Part shown: one piece after another, positions 45,842-56,818 of the stretch
How the letters are laid out: each line of letters starts with the position of its first letter
How positions within the stretch are numbered: the stretch's first letter is position 1
Source of the DNA: Trichobilharzia regenti
Taxonomy: Eukaryota; Platyhelminthes; Trematoda; Strigeidida; Schistosomatidae
Direction: 5' to 3'
DNA length: 64,000 nt
Assembly (NCBI GenBank): GCA_944472135.2
Contig: OX235270.1
Location: 145,467,632-145,531,631, forward strand
Notes under the pieces: generated by a model
Told to the model about the DNA's origin: nothing
Databases searched by the model: none
Seen by the model: the letters and a program-made list of their open reading frames with translations, nothing else
Program-made: the position numbers and the translations under genes

Positions 45842-47210
45842 CAAATGAACTGTCGTTAAGATTTGACAGAATAGTTCTAAAATATTTGGGAACCAAGTGA
45901 GAAGTAGACATTTGTAATAAATTATATTTGTGAAATCTCAGTGAGATTGAAATGAGTAATTCCAACGTTTCTTTCGGCAATCTGGTCCGAACTTCTTCAG
46001 GGAAATTAATCGAAATTAACATAACAGAGGTTTACATATAAAAGGAACATCTATTTTTAAAAACTTTGTCCAATCATGAGTCATAAAACAAGTATTAACA
46101 AGTATAATAAACAAAATTGTATGAGCTGTGATCTAAATTTGACCTCAGACTTACAAATATTGATCTACCTTTGTTAAACACTTTAAACACAGTGTGTTTG
46201 TAAGTGTGGGTAAACTTTCTGTCAACATGTAAAATTTGCAAGTACGTTAAAACGTTTCTGTACTTAAACCTGAAAATTTATTTAGGCTGTAAGCAGCTGA
46301 CGAGAAGCCAACGAAATAAATGATGGTACCATGTTATTCTGCACAAATCAATGTTGTTCTCGCTTTATTCAAATGTGGGTAAACAGTTGTAAAATATTTG
46401 TTAACGTCTCCATAAGAAGATATAGACAATCGGGAAACTTTGACCAAGTATTATTAATTAATTAGTGATACATATCAATTCATATTTATTTATTAATCAG
46501 GATTTCCTATGCATCAGCTAACAAGATCACCCCTTTATCTCTGTTCACACTGTTAATATCTGGAATTTTATGATTAGACGTATTTTCAAAATTATGGTGT
46601 TTAGGATTAGAGCTTAGTTGAAGCACCCTATCGAACTTATTGCTTTGTCTTCTTTTTGAACATTGAGCTGCTTTATTCGACCTACTGGAGTTGTCAGGTG
46701 ACTCGACAGCTATGGACTTAGGATATGCATTCTGTTGCAGACGACAGAGAGTGAAAACACGATGATTGTGCCAATTACATAATTTGTTTATTAGTTGAAT
46801 TCGTTTGGTGAGGTTTTATAAATATAATTTTCTACAAAGGTTTACACTTCTCACTCGTCGCTCAAATATTTTAGAACTATTCTGTCAAATCTTGACGACA
46901 GTACATTTGAAAAATACACTCTGTTCAACGTGTTTATCAAAAGTAGACTAATTTTTCAGTCTCAGGTCAAATTGTGATCACAGCTCATACAATTTTGTTT
47001 ATTATACTTGTTAATACCTGTTTTATGACTCATGATTGGACAAAGGTTTTAAAAATAAGAGATGTTCCTTTTATATATAAACCTCTGTTATGTTAATTTC
47101 GATTAATTTCCCTGAGGAAGTTCGGACCAGATTGCTGAAAGAAACGTTGGAATTACTCATTCCAATCTCGCTGAGATTTTACAAATATAATTTTTACAAT
47201 TTTATGAGCT
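45842..47210 (-). mobile_element. Penelope-like terminal repeat cluster with C-terminal coding remnant
   Basis: A noncoding block at 45842-46145 recurs inverted at 46820-47210: GACAGAATAGTTCTAAAATA versus its complement near 46885; GGTCCGAACTTCTTCAGGGA versus its complement near 47115. Between them, on the minus strand at 46815-46520, is the end of a coding region (LINKLCNWHNHRVFTLCRLQ ... GVILLADA). It matches the C-terminus GVMLADA of the copy at 36-37 kb. This is a very short element made mostly of its inverted repeats. Confidence 0.65.
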
Positions 47211-47659
47211 CTAGGATGATGATTGAAGTTGGAAAGAGAGGGACTTAAACTGCATTAGAGGTGAACTATAATCCTTACTAAAAATTCTTATTATCTTTGT
47301 AGTATACAACATTTTCCATGTATTCTTGAAATTACATTCGATTGTTTATTATTGTTATTGGTCTTGCTTATCATACATACACACAGCTTTAGTTGTGCAA
47401 TCCGGACAGCTGTTCCCACGATTACGGGGCTCAAATGATCGTTAATTTATCCATCCGAGGGAATTCTCTAGCATGTATTATCATGCAAACCTTCTCGTCT
47501 GACTAAAATTCCGTCTTAGAGTCTTTTGAGGAAATTTAAAATTTTAAACACAATAAAGTATAAATATAACTGAAGTTGATTTCGTGTCATCCCGTTTATG
47601 CATGTCGAAATCTTTGGCAGCTGTAATAACCAATCTAACGACCCTCTAGACAACTGAAA

Positions 47660-48000
47660 ATGCGGTAATGCAAGCAGGTCGGCTGTGAAGACAAATACTC
47701 GGGCATCGATGACATTAGCTAGTATCAGTCGCACTATATCGTGAGTTGGCATTAGGTTGAGTTGGCCAGTGAACTGCGTCCCAAATAGTCTTAATGGTCT
47801 ACGACCTCACCTTAAAACTGAGAGCTTCTGGGTTCGAACCCTGCCGGTGGGCAAGTAATGCTGGAGAGTCCCACACCAGACGGACGAAACAGCTGACCGA
47901 TGCTCCCTGCTGGTTGTTTTCCAATGGTTCTCTAACCGATTTCAGCTTATGATGAAATCCTGTAGCCAATCAAATCCCTGCACCACCACCACTCAACTTA
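47660..48000 (+). mobile_element. tRNA-related SINE with hammerhead-like core (S2)
   Basis: B-box GGTTCGAACCC at 47831-47841. Core CTGGAGA at 47861-47867 (canonical CTGATGA, two changes), stem II GTCC (47868-47871) with GGAC (47882-47885) perfectly paired, GAAAC at 47886-47890, then AGCTGAC. It is the same family as S1, with the same downstream GATGAAATCCTGTA. Confidence 0.7.
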
Positions 48001-48169
48001 AAATAGTTAGAAATTTGTGATTTTTCTGGTCGATACCGCTTGAGCATTATGTCTTTCAGAACAGTTAGGTAACAGTTTTATAAATATGCTTCAATCGCAT
48101 AGTCGAATCTAAAGAGTATTGAATTACACCATTGGTGGTATTCATCATATCAGACGACGATCATTTTCA

Positions 48170-48400
48170 AGAGTTGGTTTGTAGGGATGTGGTTTGTTTC
48201 CAGTTTGATCACAGATTGGCATCAGTTAGAGCTGACATCGGTTAGATAACCTTTGAAAACCAGGAAGTCTTTCTAGTTTGGAACTCTTCGCCACTACGCA
48301 CTCATCATTGGGGTTGGAACCGAAGTGACTCTAAACCCTAGCGGGCCAAAACGAAACCATCTAGTGAACGCATTAATGACCTTGGGCAATCAGTCAGATT
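48170..48400 (-). mobile_element. SINE S3, hammerhead region partly deleted
   Basis: On the minus strand, GCGTAGTGGCGAAGAGTTCC then AAACTAGAAAG aligns with S1, but the GGACGAAAC and AGCTG segment is missing, so the fold cannot form. It converges tail to tail with S2, about 170 bp apart. Confidence 0.6.
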
Positions 48401-48989
48401 AGTCCGCAGTACATACGCGGAATAATGCGTGCTGTACGCGAATTATGTACCAAATCTAGTGTCCAGGGTCTGCTTATGCCACAGGCTCACTGGAAGGGAG
48501 AAAACGTGTTGCCAACCGTCATCCCTCGGACTATATTGATAACATTGTCAATAATACAGACAATTTCGTTAATCATTTCGATGAAATGCATAGAAATTGC
48601 GTCGAACGTTTCTAGGATAACCTAAAAAGGAGGGTTGAAGAAGTGAGTGAACCAAGAAACACGATGATATTCAGTTATGTCTCGACGAATTTACGCACAG
48701 AAGCTGGTTTAACCTAACTATGAGAAATTGGAAGCTTTTCTTGGAACATATACAACGAAGGTCTTCTATGCAACTACTTTTTAACATTGCATTACTTATT
48801 ATTTATAATCGTCTTTTTCAAATTACGCACTCCTGCTTCGGACGCGTCTGATTGGCCCGTAGAGACTTGTCAACGTCTTTTGCATTAGGTAGTTTTGTTT
48901 TGGGCTGCTATAATTTATAGTCGCTCTTTATATATTTCTGTAACTGACATCAATCTATGATCAAGCTTGAAAACCATAATAAATTAAAT

Positions 48990-49950
48990 GTGCCTCCTCT
49001 TGGACAGCAGTACGTAGCAGGGTGCCTCAAGACATGATACTCCGACCTCTCCTATTTATTTTGTATATCGATGAGTTACCTCTGCTCAACGACTCCCCTA
49101 TGGTCCTATACGTAGATGACTTAAAAATTTGGAGAGAGCTGAAGGGCAATAGTGATACATCCAGGTTGCAAGAGGACCTCAACAAATTGTCATCCATAGA
49201 ATGGATGCTCCCGACCAATGTGACGAAATGTGCAATCATGCGCATTGGACAAGCAAGCACGAGCTCCTACGAACTAGAGGGAATAACACTTCCATCAGTT
49301 TAACCTCACTTGGACTTAGGTGTCATAGTTAGCCACGACTTAAAGGCTACAGCGAACTGTCGCGCGGTGGTTGCACTTAGTTTCAGGTCCTTATGGGCAA
49401 TTCGCAGAACCTTTACTAAAATCACCAGAGATATGTTCACCTCCTTATATACATCTCTGGTGAGGTCAAGACTGGAAAACTGCATCCAGGCCGCCAGTCC
49501 TTTCCTAAAAGGCGACTCACACATTCTAGAAAGGGTTTAAAGGAAGGCAACAAGTATGTTTCACAGCATGACTAACTTATCATACGAGGAAAGACTAGAC
49601 AGTTTAAATCTCTTCTCCCTGTCATACCGTAGGCAGAGAGGAGATTTAATCACAATGTTTAAAATTTTAAATAATGACTACGAACCTGACCTATTCTCTC
49701 TTTTCCTTTCCAACAGGTCGGAACACCTTAGAGGACATAGCAGGAGAGTTCAAAAGCCAAGAAGAAATCATATTGCTGTTCAGTACTGGTTCTCACACCG
49801 AGTCATAAACTCTTGGAACCGACTCCCAGAAGAATTGGTGTCTGCAACCTCAACTGATTCACTCAAGAAGGGTTTGGACAACCGCAGAAATTTATTAGAA
49901 AAGGATTAACATAGGCTCCAAGCCTTTTATCCTCAATCAATAAATGTGAA
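48990..49950 (+). pseudogene. CR1/Jockey-group LINE 3' half, decayed
   Basis: One frame with two in-frame stops (TAA at 49301 and 49538). It covers RVPQDMILRPLLFILYIDEL, catalytic YVDD (about 49110; the 12.7 kb relative has FADD), LGVIVSHDLKATANCR, LSYEERLDSLNLFSLSYRR and VQKPRR, to the end LLEKD at 49907. It aligns to the last 300 residues of the ORF2 at 12761-15601 throughout, and the 3' end is also similar (GGATTAACATAGGC...TAAATG). Confidence 0.85.
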
Positions 49951-50379
49951 ATCTAATATGTACTGATGAAAAAACTGGTCAAAAGTGAAAATCAATCACG
50001 AGTCGTAGAACAAAACAATCCCCAGGATAGAAAGATGACAAAATTTGAATTATGAAGAAGTCATGTAAAGTGTATGCATTATTAAAAAAAAATATGTAGG
50101 ATGTGTTTAGATTGAAAAAATACATCATTAACAACAACAACAACAACAACAGTTTTCCGAACTATTATTTTGTAGTATGTAACGAGACTAACAAGTCACA
50201 TGTGATGGAGACAACAATAGCGTCCCAGGAGTGTGAATGCTCCAGTGACCTTGAACACATGTTAATCGTTGGCTAACGGCAGCTGTCGTTATCATAGCTG
50301 AAATATCAACGCTATTCACCAACTATGGAGCAAATTTCACCCAGATCACGTTTTTAAGTACTGTTTGGACAATGTGTTA

Positions 50380-50560
50380 ATAGGATTAGGGCTAAGGTAA
50401 GTATTCAGGTTAGGTTTAGAATCAGGGTTATAATTAGCACTAGGGTTAGAATTACGGTTTAGATAAAGGTTATGCTTAGGACGAGGATTAAGGTTAGGTT
50501 TAGTGTTAGAGTCAGGATAAAGCTTATGGTTACGATTAGGGATAGAGTTACAGTTGATGT
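50380..50560 (+). repeat. Degenerate telomere-like (TTAGGG)n array
   Basis: About 180 bp of GATTAGGGCTAAGG, GGTTAGGTTTAG and CACTAGGGTTAGAATT variants, i.e. TTAGGG-like on the plus strand. It has opposite orientation to the array at 3419-3556 and lies in the 8.9 kb phospholipase intron. Confidence 0.75.
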
Positions 50561-51728
50561 CATTTATTTTAATTTGCTTAATTATCCACGTTTTCCTAGT
50601 AAGTAGTCATCTATCCACTTGGTGGAAACCATAACAAAAACAATTTATCTGTAGTCATCTCGCTGAATACATGTACAGAAACTAGTCTAACTTAGCAACT
50701 GATACTCCTCGTTATAACTAGGACGTATTTTTAAGTCATGTCAGAGAAAGATAGATAACCTGTTCAATGCGTTTTCAAGCGTTTTCTTGTCAATATACAT
50801 CTTTTTTTTTGAGCAAACATTCCTCATTTTTACTATTGGTCAACTGAAGATCACTCGTGGGTTGGCACTCCTCGGACGCTATTGTTGAACTTTGCCATTT
50901 ACTCATCATAAAGAGTATTTTGAATGTTTAAAAGCATAGCCATAAGTAGTCCACTTTCAGGTTACCTAACATTTACTATGATAACATCAAGACTTAAAGG
51001 GATTCAAGATGACAGACGTCAATTCACACATCGGACGGTCTGCTTAAATACTGGACTACCACCAACGAAAACCTCTATCAATATGCAATATATTGCATAT
51101 AATTCCTCGTGTTCACTTTGTTTAAATCTAGTAAAATATGACCTTGAACAATATTGTTAACTCTGGTGGCTATATTTCAGTACAATCATTTACAACCTGC
51201 TGATTCGCATATTTTGTACTAAACATGAGGGAAAGCACATGGCACCTTATCTTCAATACATATGAGATGACCATTCCTGAATGGTGTCCTTAGTTCACAA
51301 AATGTACTCGAAACTTTTTTATGATTGGCATTCAACCAAATATTGCGTATTTTTCGAGGTCAGATAGAACTGTGTCTCACACAATCTACTGCTAATTAAA
51401 TCGTTTTTATTTGAAGATCCTGGACGAAGGGAAGATATCATGCAATAAACTTTGCTGAAAATTCTGTACATTTTATGAACAATTTTTCAGAATAAAGTTA
51501 TTATTGTTGTTATATTGCTTCATAGGCTAATTAATGCATGTTTCATGACGGATGTGGAAGACAGGACTATTCTTTAAGGATACGATATTGCGTCAATCTG
51601 TCTTAGTGAGGTGAACTTCCCCCCCCCGGGGGTGGGGAAGGAAAGCAAAAATAAGAGTGGAGAGAAAACTTTAAAAAGAAGTGGTGTCTCTACTGCGGAC
51701 TACACGTTTCGGTAAATGTCCTCTATAC
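50561..51728. other. No gene recognised
   Basis: Unassigned intronic sequence. Near 51475-51515 is an ATT-rich, LINE-like end (TTTCAGAATAAAGTTATTAT), and at 51620 a C/G-rich low-complexity run. Confidence 0.4.
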
Positions 51729-52525
51729 TTCACGATCTTTAGATATGGCTCAAAATGATCGTTCTCAATGGCTGGCGCAGATGTATCCAGTCTTTGTGAC
51801 TTATAATTTTCAACGAAACTATATCGTTCTTCTCTATGACTAATCCTTTTGCCTCATATACCTGTATACTGTCTCTATTTTGCATTTCTTCTACTTTCTT
51901 GGCATATATACTTCGCACGTATTTCATGTGATGAAAATAGTGTCAGGCAACAATTAACTAACTTTTTTCGTCTAGTAAATAAACAGTTTCCTCCATCCAT
52001 CCTTATATACCTTCAAGTTTTACTTTTATTATTTCTAATATATTTGTGGTCCTGTTGCTTCTTTGTTTTACTTTCATAATTGCAAACACCAACTTATCTC
52101 TATGACTGCTGTAATCTTTGATTTTCCCCTCACCATATCATGTAAAGAGAACATTCTATTCAATAATTTTTAAACAAGCTAAGATTTCTATACCACATTG
52201 ACAATACTGTGGGAAACAAGCCCACGGCAATTTTCACTTGTATTATTATTATTACCTTAGCTGTTATCATTATTATTATTTCCATTTTATATGCTGCATG
52301 TTACCCTTATTGTAAATGTGGAAAATTGTCTGTGTGATTAATTTTATTTATAATTTGAGTAAATTAGGTGCTGAAAATTCCATTCTGTATCACAAGTACT
52401 GTTTTTGAAATAAAGTATTATTATTATTTCTCTTGCTCTGTGTGCTCTATATGGACTGTGGTGGGTTTCAACTGCTGCACATCGGTGCAAAGTTCTATGT
52501 TGAAGATAGATAGATAGACAGACTC
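51729..52525 (+). mobile_element. SR2/RTE-like LINE 3' end, interrupted by a family C LINE
   Basis: 51729-51902 matches the 3' UTR of the copy at 56170-56335 (TCTCAATGGCTGG, CTGTCTCTATTTTGCATTTC). The matching remainder (TTGCTCTGTGTGCTC, TGCACATCGGTGCAAAGTTC) follows only at 52432-52525. The 530 bp between are a separate insertion. Confidence 0.7.
51903..52431 (+). mobile_element. Family C LINE 3' end inserted in the SR2-like copy
   Basis: Starts with CGCACGTATTTCATGTGATG, as at 30030, and runs through the shared 3' UTR to CAAGTACTGTTTTTGAAATA and ATTATTATT. It is 5'-truncated. The two flanks rejoin to continuous SR2-like 3' UTR. Confidence 0.7.
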
Positions 52526-52614
52526 TTTAGCTTATGAGAAATTTGATATATATATATATATATATATATGGTTATATTCTTTTGCGTTATCAACTAGTAA
52601 ATTATTTATTTAGA

Positions 52615-52840
52615 GGAATTCTCGTTCAGCGGTAGAACGCTCGCTAACCATACATGTGGTCTGGAAATCGATTCCCGGCTGACGCACTCCTAACCCTCGT
52701 CAAGCCGGTAGTAAGCGGACGGGAAAGGTTGGGCATGAGACATGCAGCCTCACCCCGTAAAAATAAACACCACTGTTGCTGAAACTTCAAGGCTGTAACT
52801 TGAAGACACCCTAAGTTCCACTCGGAAAGTAAGGGAATTT
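52615..52840 (+). mobile_element. tRNA-derived SINE-3
   Basis: The head has an A-box-like TTCAGCGGTAGAACGCTCGC and a B-box-like GAAATCGATTCCCGGC at about the spacing of a tRNA. The body differs from SINE-2 and SM-alpha: CAAGCCGGTAGTAAGCGG, CATGCAGCCTCACCCC, CACTGTTGCTGAAACTTC. No other copy was seen in the window, so the 3' limit is uncertain. Confidence 0.5.
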
Positions 52841-53214
52841 TTTAAAATTCGCCATTCAATTAGTAAGGACGATAATAATAATAATAATAGGCAGTGCTCC
52901 ACCCTACTTCCGTCAGCTACGAGAAAGACAAAGAGACATTGTCAACAGAATGTCTTGTATTGTTGTCTAAAATACCATCCAGGTTATCCATCATTAGAGA
53001 GGTAGTATTTGAGTAGAACTATTACAGTAGTTCTTATTTTCGGTTATATTTGGCGAATGAGGGGGCGGGGGAGGGAGAGGAAGGGCAAATACGACTTATA
53101 CTTCACAAAAGGGTTCAGATCAGAAGTCATGAATCGCTAAGGTGTTTTGTTCTAATCACCTCCTCATTTTTCGCAATATAATCCTATTTAAGTTGATATA
53201 CTTGTGCGGGGTAA

Positions 53215-53517
53215 CTGGTGGTGCTCTGTCTATCTGTTTTCGACATACAACTTTGCACCGATGTGCAGAACTTCCAGTCACCACACTCCCTTCTTGTAGC
53301 ACACAAACCAAGAGAAGAAATGCACAATAGAGACAGTAAACAGAGGTTTGACAGAAAGGAATACTAATATCGAAGAACAATATAGTTTTATTGGGTATTA
53401 TAAGTCACAAGGAGTGGATGCATCTCTGCCAGCCATTGAGAACAATTTTGAGCCATATCACCGATTGTCTCCAGCCTCCATTGGTTTTTACCGTCCCCAG
53501 GACCCCAACCGTGATAG
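53215..53517 (-). mobile_element. SR2/RTE-like LINE 3' end, about 300 bp
   Basis: The reverse complement of the 3' UTR found at 56140-56425: TGCACATCGGTGCAAAGTTG, GTGACTTATAATACCCAATA and CCATTGGTTTTTACCG-type segments on both. No coding part is left. Confidence 0.8.
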
Positions 53518-53810
53518 TTAAAATTGGTGGTGTTACGTAACGTTAACACATATTCTTGTGAAAACATACAACTTCGGTTTACAGTCTTTTTCGGTGACTT
53601 GTCTCATTGACTCAAGAATCTAAGGATAACTGACAAACTGGATTGTGAAATAATACTCAAGGGAAAAGGTGGTGAGAGATCTTAATTTTTTGCAAGTCCA
53701 TTTATCAATTCCATAATTAGGATTTCTATAGGAGTATAAATCTCTTGCTTAGTATCTAGACTCTATGTGAGTTGGCAAACTTCGGCTAATCGTCTGAAGA
53801 AACATAATAA

Positions 53811-54240
53811 TAGTTATTATTGTTCCCTTGGGTTCCTAGTGGAACATAGGGATTCAACTGCACGTCTCCACTTGCTTCTCTCTTCCTTCTGCTGTACTTT
53901 TCAACTGCATCCATGTTAGTCGATACTGTTTCAACTCCTCTCTCTTCACACGATCTCCTCCATGTCACCCTTGCACTGACGTCTCACTAGCCGCGTGCTT
54001 CCCTTTCGGCCTGGTTCCACTCAAGCAATGGCCTGACGCGCGCACAATTTCACCCAGCGGCAGCCTCCTCAGCGAGTGAGTGTCCAACCCATCTCCACGT
54101 TCTCCTGCATATTTGTTGGTTGGCGATTGGTTCTTGTTTTGTTTGTTTGTTTGCTCCCATAGTTTCTTGTTGGTGATTCTTTCCGGACCGGCCATCTGAT
54201 CTTCAGTATAGAGAGGAAACAGTTGTTGATAAAGGTCTGC
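53811..54240 (-). mobile_element. LINE family D 3' end
   Basis: On the minus strand, GCCGGTCCGGAAAGAATCAC to CCACTAGGAACCCAAGGGAA then AATAATA. This matches 59555-59940 (+) over about 400 bp at high identity by eye (a handful of differences). It codes for the last part of ORF2 with frameshifts and carries the AAT-type tail. It ends about 80 bases from the phospholipase exon at 54317. Confidence 0.8.
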
Positions 54241-54316
54241 AACAGATTGTTGGAAATATTCTTTGTAACCGAAGAAACATAATGCGCAAATGTAATTTTA
54301 TATCTGAATCACTCAC

Positions 54317-54466
54317 TTCTAAACGTTGCAGAAGATGCAGTTCTTGGATTTCTGTTAAAATATCCAGCGTTGGATTGTTTGAAATCAATCCACCATCCAG
54401 AAAACGACCACAAGGCCGAAAGTATGTCGGTGCAGCACCCGAAGCACGAGCAGCTTTCCAAACCAG
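54317..54466 (-). CDS. Calcium-independent phospholipase A2 (group VI-like), exon with catalytic Asp
   Basis: A 150 bp exon, 50 codons, phase 0 at both ends: [20 protein letters not shown] followed by [20 protein letters not shown]. The DGG motif carries the aspartate of the Ser-Asp catalytic dyad of patatin-like phospholipases. The sequence APTYF...DGGL...NNPT is diagnostic for PLA2G6-type enzymes. The acceptor is TTAG after a T-rich run (CATTTTTTTTGCACTG on the minus strand). The donor GTGAGT is at 54316-54311. The next exon (45407) joins in frame. The serine GTSTG exon lies upstream, beyond the window. Confidence 0.92.
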
Positions 54467-54895
54467 CTAATATAGAGTAACAGTGCAAAAAAAATGAAAT
54501 GGAGTATAGCGCAACATAATTAGTTTAGTTGACAAGGAAAAGACGATAAAACTATGTGACAGGTTAACTGTTAAACCTGAAAAATATCTTTATTTTAAAA
54601 TAAATTGAAGGGTAATCAACATTCTTTATATATAAATCAAAAATTTAACAGTTCGATACCTTATGCTGAAACGAGAGTTCATTTGATCAAGAACTAGTTC
54701 CATAATTGACACATGTATCAGGTAAGGGGTAAATCATCTTAGAAATGAACTAGATGGTATAAATTTCACCTGTTTTTGCGGAGTCAACCACGGCCCTAAC
54801 TATTCACAAACAGAGAAATCAGAGCTCTGCATACAAACAAAAATTATTCAATCATTTCTGTTATCATGGTAACAACTTTTTATTCGCTTTTGTAT
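54467..54895 (-). other. Intron/flank upstream of the phospholipase exon
   Basis: About 430 bp without recognisable sequence; AT-rich. No further phospholipase exon was identified between here and 64000. Confidence 0.5.
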
Positions 54896-56425
54896 GTTTG
54901 TTTTTCAACTCTCTAAAGTCCTAGGCTCAATAATATTGCGCAGACTAAGTGGTGCTCGGGAGGCACAAACACGAGAGAGCCAGGCAGGCTTTAGACCAGG
55001 AAGAGGGTGTATTTATCATATCTTCACCCTTCGACAGATTCTAGAACATAGGCATTCTTACCGGCGTTCAACAATCGTTATATTTCTTGACCTAAAGGCG
55101 GAATTCGATTCTGTCGACCGAGAGGTTCCCTGGAGATGCTTGGCTGTAAAGGGAATTCTGAAAAAACAAATTGTACAGATTAAGGCACTCTACTCGAACT
55201 CATGAAGCCAGGTCAGGGCTTACGGCGAGTTGTCATCTGAAGTGGTGACAACTAGTGGTGTTCGTCAGGGATGCCCATTAACCCATTTCTATTCAATTTC
55301 ATCATAGATGTACTGATGGACTTAACCCTAAGTGACTTCAGAGACTCAGGGATTGACATGCTAACAGGGAATACTCTCGTTGACTTAGAATATGCAGACG
55401 ACATTGTCCTCCTAGGTGAGGACGCTGACAAAATGCAGAGTCTTCTGAACACCTTGAGCTGCAATTTACGAATGTTTGGCATGCGATTTGCTCACGCCAA
55501 ATGTAAGATGATGTTACAGGACTGGATTGGACTACACTGACTCCTACTTTAGAAATAGGGAGTGAAGTGGTAGAGCACGTTAACCGTTTCACTTATTTGG
55601 GAAGTACCATCAGCCAACGCCAACGGGTTGATCTCTGACGAAATCTCAGCACGCATATAGAGGGCTAGTTTCCACATACCAGTTTACGCCGTTTCTGGCG
55701 TAGACGTGATATCCGGCTAGCTATCGACCAAAGGGCGGGTGTACTGCTCATCAGTTCGCTCCATCCTTCTTTATGGCTGTGAGACCTGGCCACTGAGAGT
55801 AGAAGACATGAAAAGACTAGCTGTCTTTGATCATAGGTGCCTGCGCTCTATTTCCCGTGTGAAGTGGTATAATAAGGTGAGCAATATTGAGGTTAGGCGT
55901 CGAGTTCTAGGTAAACAGGGGAAATCAATCGACGAAGTTGTGAAGTTACAAAGACTGAGATGGTTATGACATGTGTTACGTATGCCTAGTCATCGCCTTC
56001 CTCGACGAGAAATGTTAGCGGATATAGGGTCAGGTTGGAAAAAAGCTAGCGGAGGTCAAACAAAAACATGGCACCAGTCAATGAAATCTACAACAGTTAG
56101 TCTAATCCACCTAGGAGGGTGTAGACTGGCTTCCTGGGGACGGTAAAAACCAATGGGGGCTGGAGACAATTGGTGATATGGCTCAAAATTGTTCTCAATG
56201 GCTGGCAGAGATGCATCCACTCCTTGTGACTTATAATACCCAATAAAACTATATTGTTCTTCGATATTAGTATTCCTTTCTGTCAAACCTCTGTTTACTG
56301 TCTCTATTATCCATTTCTTCTAGTTTCTTCTCTTGGTTTGTGTGCTACAAGAAGGGAGTGTGGTGACTGGAAGTTCTGCACATCGGTGCAAATTTCTTTG
56401 TAGATAACAGACAAACAGACTCTCT
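54896..56425 (+). pseudogene. SR2/RTE-like LINE, 5'-truncated
   Basis: Broken frames of an RTE-clade RT: KVLGSIILRRLSGAREAQTR, QAGFRPGRGCIYHIFTLRQI, IFLDLKAEFDSVDRE, SGVRQGCPL, LEYADDIVLLGEDADK (catalytic YADD), then [37 protein letters not shown] and MPSHRLPRREMLADIGSG. At least two frameshifts and an in-frame stop are present. The 3' UTR (56090-56425) ends TGCACATCGGTGCAAATTTC then AACAGACAAACAGACTC. The style is that of S. mansoni SR2. The left edge near 54896 falls inside the RT. Confidence 0.85.
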
Positions 56426-56818
56426 GTGACTTAACACTCGTGTACTACTTTCGAACGTTTACGTCATATCGCATTTTTCTTCGTTTCAATATGCATTCTG
56501 AGATCACAACTCATTCATTCTAGATAACACAATCACAAACGTGGCATGTTTTCTTAAATTCTGTCTTGATGTCTGTTTTCCTTCCCAAAAGAGACACCCT
56601 TTTCTTCTCTTCTCAAGCTCAAAAAGATTCACTGAGAAAAAGAAACGCTATACAAAATGGGAAAGACAATCCTAGTGTTAGGCGACTGAACATTTTAATT
56701 AAATCAGAAATATGATCTACAACCAAAAGTTCTTATCATACAAACAAAATAATGATCTTTCTACAGTTGACGCTGGTACTCTTAATAAATCTTTTATATA
56801 TGTCGTCCACCTGATGTT
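56426..56818. other. No gene recognised
   Basis: About 400 bp between the SR2-like and family C LINE pieces with no recognisable coding sequence. Confidence 0.4.

Larger units (their letters stand above)
45408..54316 (-). other. Phospholipase intron, 8.9 kb, filled with repeats
   Basis: Lies between two in-frame exons of the same gene. It contains Penelope inverted repeats, SINEs S2 and S3, a CR1-like LINE fragment, a TTAGGG-like array, SR2-like and family C fragments, SINE-3 and a family D fragment. No coding exon was recognised in it. Confidence 0.8.
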
